Below are positions 61,377-64,000 of a stretch of DNA of 64,000 nt, piece after piece; the first letter of the stretch is position 1, and every line of letters begins with the position of its first letter. A program made the position numbers and the translations under genes. The notes below the pieces were generated by a model that was not told the origin of the DNA, did not search any database, and was given only the letters and a program-made list of their open reading frames with translations. This DNA comes from Sulfobacillus thermotolerans (lineage in GTDB: Bacteria > Bacillota > Sulfobacillia > Sulfobacillales > Sulfobacillaceae): assembly GCA_002951815.1 (NCBI GenBank), contig CP019454.1, forward strand, positions 1,922,001 to 1,986,000, written 5' to 3'.

Positions 61377-62348
61377 ATGGCTAATGGCGTGTTGGTAATT
61401 TTTGATCAAAATGCGGGCGATATCCGCCATGTTGTCTTAGAGATGTTGACGGTCGCGCGGTCTTTGGGAAAAGGACCCGTAACGGCCTTGACGTTCGGTA
61501 CAGATGCGGCAAAGACTCTTCCAAAATTAGCCGAATATGGAGCCGATCGGGCGGTGTTTTGGGAATCGTACACACAATACAGTTCGGATGGATTTTCAGC
61601 AGCGATTGCGCAAAGCTTTCCGCAGTTTGACGCGGACGTGATCCTCTTTCCAGCGAATGCGTGGGGCAAAGACTTATCCGCTCGCCTATCCGAAGTTCTT
61701 GGAGCCGGATTGGCCACCGACTGCCTCCATTTAGAGGCGGAGGCATCGGGGCGAGTGAAGGCTATTCGTCCTGTTTATGCGGGCAAGGCGTTGGCTGAGG
61801 TGGTCATCAACACGCCGGTGCAAATGTTTTCATTGCGTCCGAATATCAATGCCGCTGAAGTGCACCATGTAAACCCAGAGGTATTGGACATTGCTCCATC
61901 TGTTGACCCTGCGACATTTCAAGCTGTTGTGGTCGAGCGCAAGGAGGCGCAAACCGGCACCATAGAATTGACGGAAGCGGACATTATCGTATCCGGCGGG
62001 CGTGGTATGAAAGCCCCAGAAAATTTTCAGTTGTTAGATGCCCTTGCCGCAGCGCTGGGAGCTGCGGTGGGATCGTCGCGGCCGGTGGCCGATGAAGGCT
62101 GGGTTCCGCATTCGTATCACATCGGCCAAACGGGCAAGGTCGTGAGCCCTACCGTCTATTTTGCTATTGGCATCTCGGGGGCGATTCAGCATTTAGCAGG
62201 AATTTCGGGGTCGAAGTATATTGTAGCGGTCAATAACGATCCGGAAGCGCCCATTTTTAAAGTGGCCAACTATGGTATTGTAGGGGATCTCTTTGAAGTC
62301 GTACCCCGCCTGACGGAGGAGATTAAAGCCTTGAAGGCGCAACAATAA
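61377..62348 (+). CDS. etfA: Electron transfer flavoprotein alpha subunit
   Basis: FAD-binding subunit of 323 residues. The C-terminal FAD domain has SGGRGMKAPENFQLLDALA (about 204-222), GSSRPVADEGWVPHSYHIGQ (about 233-252), the TGKVVSPTVYFAIGISGAIQH region split here, and NNDPEAPIFKVANYGIVGD (about 287-305). AGGAGGG precedes ATG 61377. Its likely quinone-side partner is the FadF-type reductase at 42123. Confidence 0.95.
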   Translation: MANGVLVIFDQNAGDIRHVVLEMLTVARSLGKGPVTALTFGTDAAKTLPKLAEYGADRAVFWESYTQYSSDGFSAAIAQSFPQFDADVILFPANAWGKDLSARLSEVLGAGLATDCLHLEAEASGRVKAIRPVYAGKALAEVVINTPVQMFSLRPNINAAEVHHVNPEVLDIAPSVDPATFQAVVVERKEAQTGTIELTEADIIVSGGRGMKAPENFQLLDALAAALGAAVGSSRPVADEGWVPHSYHIGQTGKVVSPTVYFAIGISGAIQHLAGISGSKYIVAVNNDPEAPIFKVANYGIVGDLFEVVPRLTEEIKALKAQQ

Positions 62349-62365
62349 ATCCCTTCGCATAAAAC

Positions 62366-62431
62366 AATGGGACGGGCATAGGGATATGGAGGAAGGCGCC
62401 AAGGAGGAATATCCCTATGAAACGTCCCATT
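62366..62431 (+). promoter_or_regulatory. Long hairpin enclosing the start codon and ribosome binding site of the next gene
   Basis: AATGGGACG (62366-62374) pairs with CGTCCCATT (62423-62431), and CATAGGGATAT (62377-62387) pairs with ATATCCCTATG (62409-62419), the last three bases being the start codon. AAGGAGG (62401-62407) lies in the 21-base loop. About 20 pairs with one small internal loop would hide the ATG, a layout suited to translational control such as a thermosensor. Function is inferred. Confidence 0.65.
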
Positions 62432-63448
62432 TCCGTTTTTCTATTGCTGATGTTTGCCGTGCTGCAAATCTATGTGGCAAAAGTCCCCGCCTCGCACCAA
62501 GTGCAAACGTCTAGTTGGATGATGGTAAGCGCGCAGCCTGGTGGGTTAGTGGAGCAAAATGGTCAATTTTATCTTGTGACCCCCGAGTTGGCCATGACGA
62601 TCCATGCCACAGGGATTCATATTACCACGGATTCCCCAACGCCTCTTGCGTGGGAAGACGTGCCGGAACCATCTGGGGCAGGCGTGTGGCGCGTGGGAGT
62701 CAGTGCTGGCCATGCCTTGCTAGGGATTGGGGGCAAACTCTATCCCGCACCCAACGGCACGAGCGCTTTGTGGATAGATGGAGGAAGCCAGCAACTCTAT
62801 TTTACGCAACCTGTCGTCTCCGCCATGCACATGGCGGCAAGAGGGTTGCAAACGAGCCATCAGGTCGTTTGGGCATCGGATGCGGAAAGCGCAGCCATTT
62901 TAGGGCAAGCCGCTCAGGGATCGGGTATATATGTTTGGACACGCGACCACCACTTGTCTCCGGCTATTATTCCCGAATCACCCCATGATATTATCAATTT
63001 TGGCGTAACTCGTGACCAAAGTGTCATTGCGGCACTGAGTAATGGGACGGTTCTCTGGCAAGGCCATGGACTAGTGAAGCTGCCACGTCTGTCGGAACTC
63101 CGGGTCTCGCGTCATCATGCGACGGCATTAGGCCAATCAGGTCAACAAGTGGTATTGTGGCACCGGGGACAGGTGTTCCATTATCCTTTGCCCGCGCAGG
63201 TGAAGTGGGTTGGGGTCCCTCGATTTTCCCCCAAAGGGGACATGGCGGCGACTTTGGGCCAGTCACACCAAGGCGTCTGGCACTTGCTCCTTTATGGGCC
63301 ACATCGCGCATTAAATATTCGCATGCCATTTTCTTCGGTGTCGGACTATCATTTGTTAGGATTCGTAGGCGAACACTGGGTCTTAGTGACAGTGCCACAG
63401 GGGCCTCACCACGGGACGTACGCATGGTGGATTAATGATGCGTCATAA
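62417..63448 (+). CDS. Exported protein of unknown function, possible beta-propeller-like
   Basis: A 343-residue protein that I do not recognise. A signal peptide or anchor spans residues 1-22 (MKRPISVFLLLMFAVL). The rest has short repeats of beta character, such as QQVVLWHRGQVFHYPLP and IAALSNGTVLWQGHG, spaced by 40-50 residues, as in WD/YVTN-like propellers, but no clear signature. Many Trp, His and Gly residues and no cysteine. AAGGAGG precedes the ATG inside a strong hairpin. It stands alone after etfA. Confidence 0.7.
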   Translation: MKRPISVFLLLMFAVLQIYVAKVPASHQVQTSSWMMVSAQPGGLVEQNGQFYLVTPELAMTIHATGIHITTDSPTPLAWEDVPEPSGAGVWRVGVSAGHALLGIGGKLYPAPNGTSALWIDGGSQQLYFTQPVVSAMHMAARGLQTSHQVVWASDAESAAILGQAAQGSGIYVWTRDHHLSPAIIPESPHDIINFGVTRDQSVIAALSNGTVLWQGHGLVKLPRLSELRVSRHHATALGQSGQQVVLWHRGQVFHYPLPAQVKWVGVPRFSPKGDMAATLGQSHQGVWHLLLYGPHRALNIRMPFSSVSDYHLLGFVGEHWVLVTVPQGPHHGTYAWWINDAS

Positions 63449-63470
63449 CCGTGACAAAAACGTAGGCCGG

Positions 63471-63503
63471 GCGGAGATGGCATCACCACACCGTCATCTC
63501 CGC
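63471..63503. terminator. Hairpin after the exported protein gene
   Basis: GCGGAGATG (63471-63479) and CATCTCCGC (63495-63503) are perfect complements. No T run follows, so the terminating strength is uncertain. It lies 22 bases after the stop codon. Confidence 0.45.
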
Positions 63504-63543
63504 TGACATGGATCTAGAAAGGGATCTTTTCGTGTCGGAGGCG

Positions 63544-63572
63544 TTGCTATTTCTCGTCAGAGCATGTATAAT
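63544..63572 (+). promoter_or_regulatory. Promoter of the second tRNA group
   Basis: TTGCTA (63544-63549), 17 bases, TATAAT (63567-63572), followed 23 bases later by tRNA-Val. Confidence 0.85.
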
Positions 63573-63594
63573 CAAAAACGCTTCTTAAGGTTGT

Positions 63595-63669
63595 GGGCGG
63601 ATAGCTCAGCGGTAGAGCACCTGCTTTACACGCAGGGGGTCACAGGTTCGAGACCTGTTCCGCCTACCA
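63595..63669 (+). tRNA. tRNA-Val (anticodon TAC)
   Basis: Acceptor GGGCGGA pairs with TCCGCCT, one end wobble. The anticodon loop is TTTACAC inside CCTGC/GCAGG, and CCA is encoded. Confidence 0.95.
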
Positions 63670-63686
63670 TGATGAAATTATCTTAC

Positions 63687-63764
63687 GGAGGCGTGGTGTA
63701 GTCGGCCTAACACGCATGCCTGTCACGCATGAGATCACGGGTTCGAATCCCGTCGCCTCCGCCA
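63687..63764 (+). tRNA. tRNA-Asp (anticodon GTC)
   Basis: Acceptor GGAGGCG pairs with CGCCTCC, discriminator G, encoded CCA. The anticodon loop CTGTCAC lies between CATGC and GCATG. Confidence 0.95.
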
Positions 63765-63770
63765 CTACAC

Positions 63771-63846
<76 letters not shown>

Positions 63847-63850
63847 TTGT

Positions 63851-63877
63851 ACCCTGCCACCGAAGCGGGGTTTTTTT
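63851..63877 (+). terminator. Terminator of the second tRNA group
   Basis: ACCCTGC pairs with GCGGGGT around CACCGAA and is followed by a run of seven T. The last 120 bases of the window hold nothing else I can support. Confidence 0.85.
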
Positions 63878-64000
63878 ATGCTCGCCAAACGAAATATTGT
63901 CAAAACAACGCTTGTTTTCTCCAACAGGTTTCCGCACGTGAATCTCTTGGGCAATGCATTTTTCGACGTCTAATATTCCGCAAAGGAATACCGGATGGCT

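Overview
The window looks like chromosomal DNA of a Gram-positive, moderately GC-balanced bacterium of the Bacillota. I see strong AAGGAGG ribosome binding sites, frequent GTG starts, a T-box leader, a ykkC-class riboswitch, encoded tRNA CCA ends, a Bacillus-type LexA (DinR) box, a menaquinone operon and a hemAXCDB operon. The mix (branched-chain acyl-CoA catabolism, Feo iron uptake, CoxG/MocA-like genes, ykkC RNA before ilv genes) would fit a Sulfobacillus-like acidophile, but that is an inference from recall and not a database match.

Layout. 1-3013: leucine/branched acyl-CoA catabolism (carboxylase beta subunit, HMG-CoA-lyase-like protein, enoyl-CoA hydratase). 3165-3596: secreted His-rich protein. 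3790-8519: SOS-controlled translesion cassette (promoter, LexA box, ImuB-like Y-family protein, DUF6504-like protein, a 49-residue protein, DnaE2-type polymerase), then a flavin reductase-like gene. 9366-11345: membrane GAF-GAF-GGDEF diguanylate cyclase. 11400-11530: probable transposase remnant. 11865-12442: seven-tRNA array with its own promoter and terminator. 12722-13716: two small unknown exported/membrane proteins. 13746-20860 (minus): men operon F-D-H-B-E-A. 21029-29100: a tandem ykkC-type riboswitch plus leucine T-box controlling ilvN-ilvC-leuA-leuB-ilvB-ilvE-pheA. 29101-32548: structured leader, AIR-synthase-like gene, thiD, thiE, tenA. 32550-36989: YigZ, then a glycolipid-like glycosyltransferase, MFS carrier and polysaccharide deacetylase. 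37455-39401: CoxG-like, MocA-like and alpha/beta hydrolase genes. 39522-41046: NarL-type two-component system. 41067-42046: tatC and feoA. 42123-44114: FadF-type iron-sulfur reductase. 44179-45925 (minus): MFS and GNAT genes. 45983-48046: feoB and a Cys-rich zinc ribbon protein. 48123-52536: icd, mdh, sucC, sucD. 52558-53270: divergent XRE regulators around repeated operators. 53491-58845: hemA-X-C-D-B. 58932-62348: small protein, selA, etfB, etfA. 62417-63448: exported protein whose start codon lies in a long hairpin. 63595-63846: Val, Asp and Phe tRNAs with promoter and terminator.

How it fits together. The acyl-CoA genes, the FadF-type reductase and ETF form an electron path from acyl-CoA oxidation to menaquinone, whose synthesis is encoded in the middle of the window (menC is not visible). 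icd, mdh and sucCD supply TCA steps. The hem operon and Feo genes link iron to heme. The ilv-leu-pheA operon makes branched-chain amino acids and phenylpyruvate under stacked RNA control. The most unusual regions are the compact mutasome without a recognisable imuA, the tandem RNA switch, the unexplained leader before the thiamine genes, and the start-codon hairpin at 62366-62431. No CRISPR array, rRNA operon or intact insertion sequence was seen.
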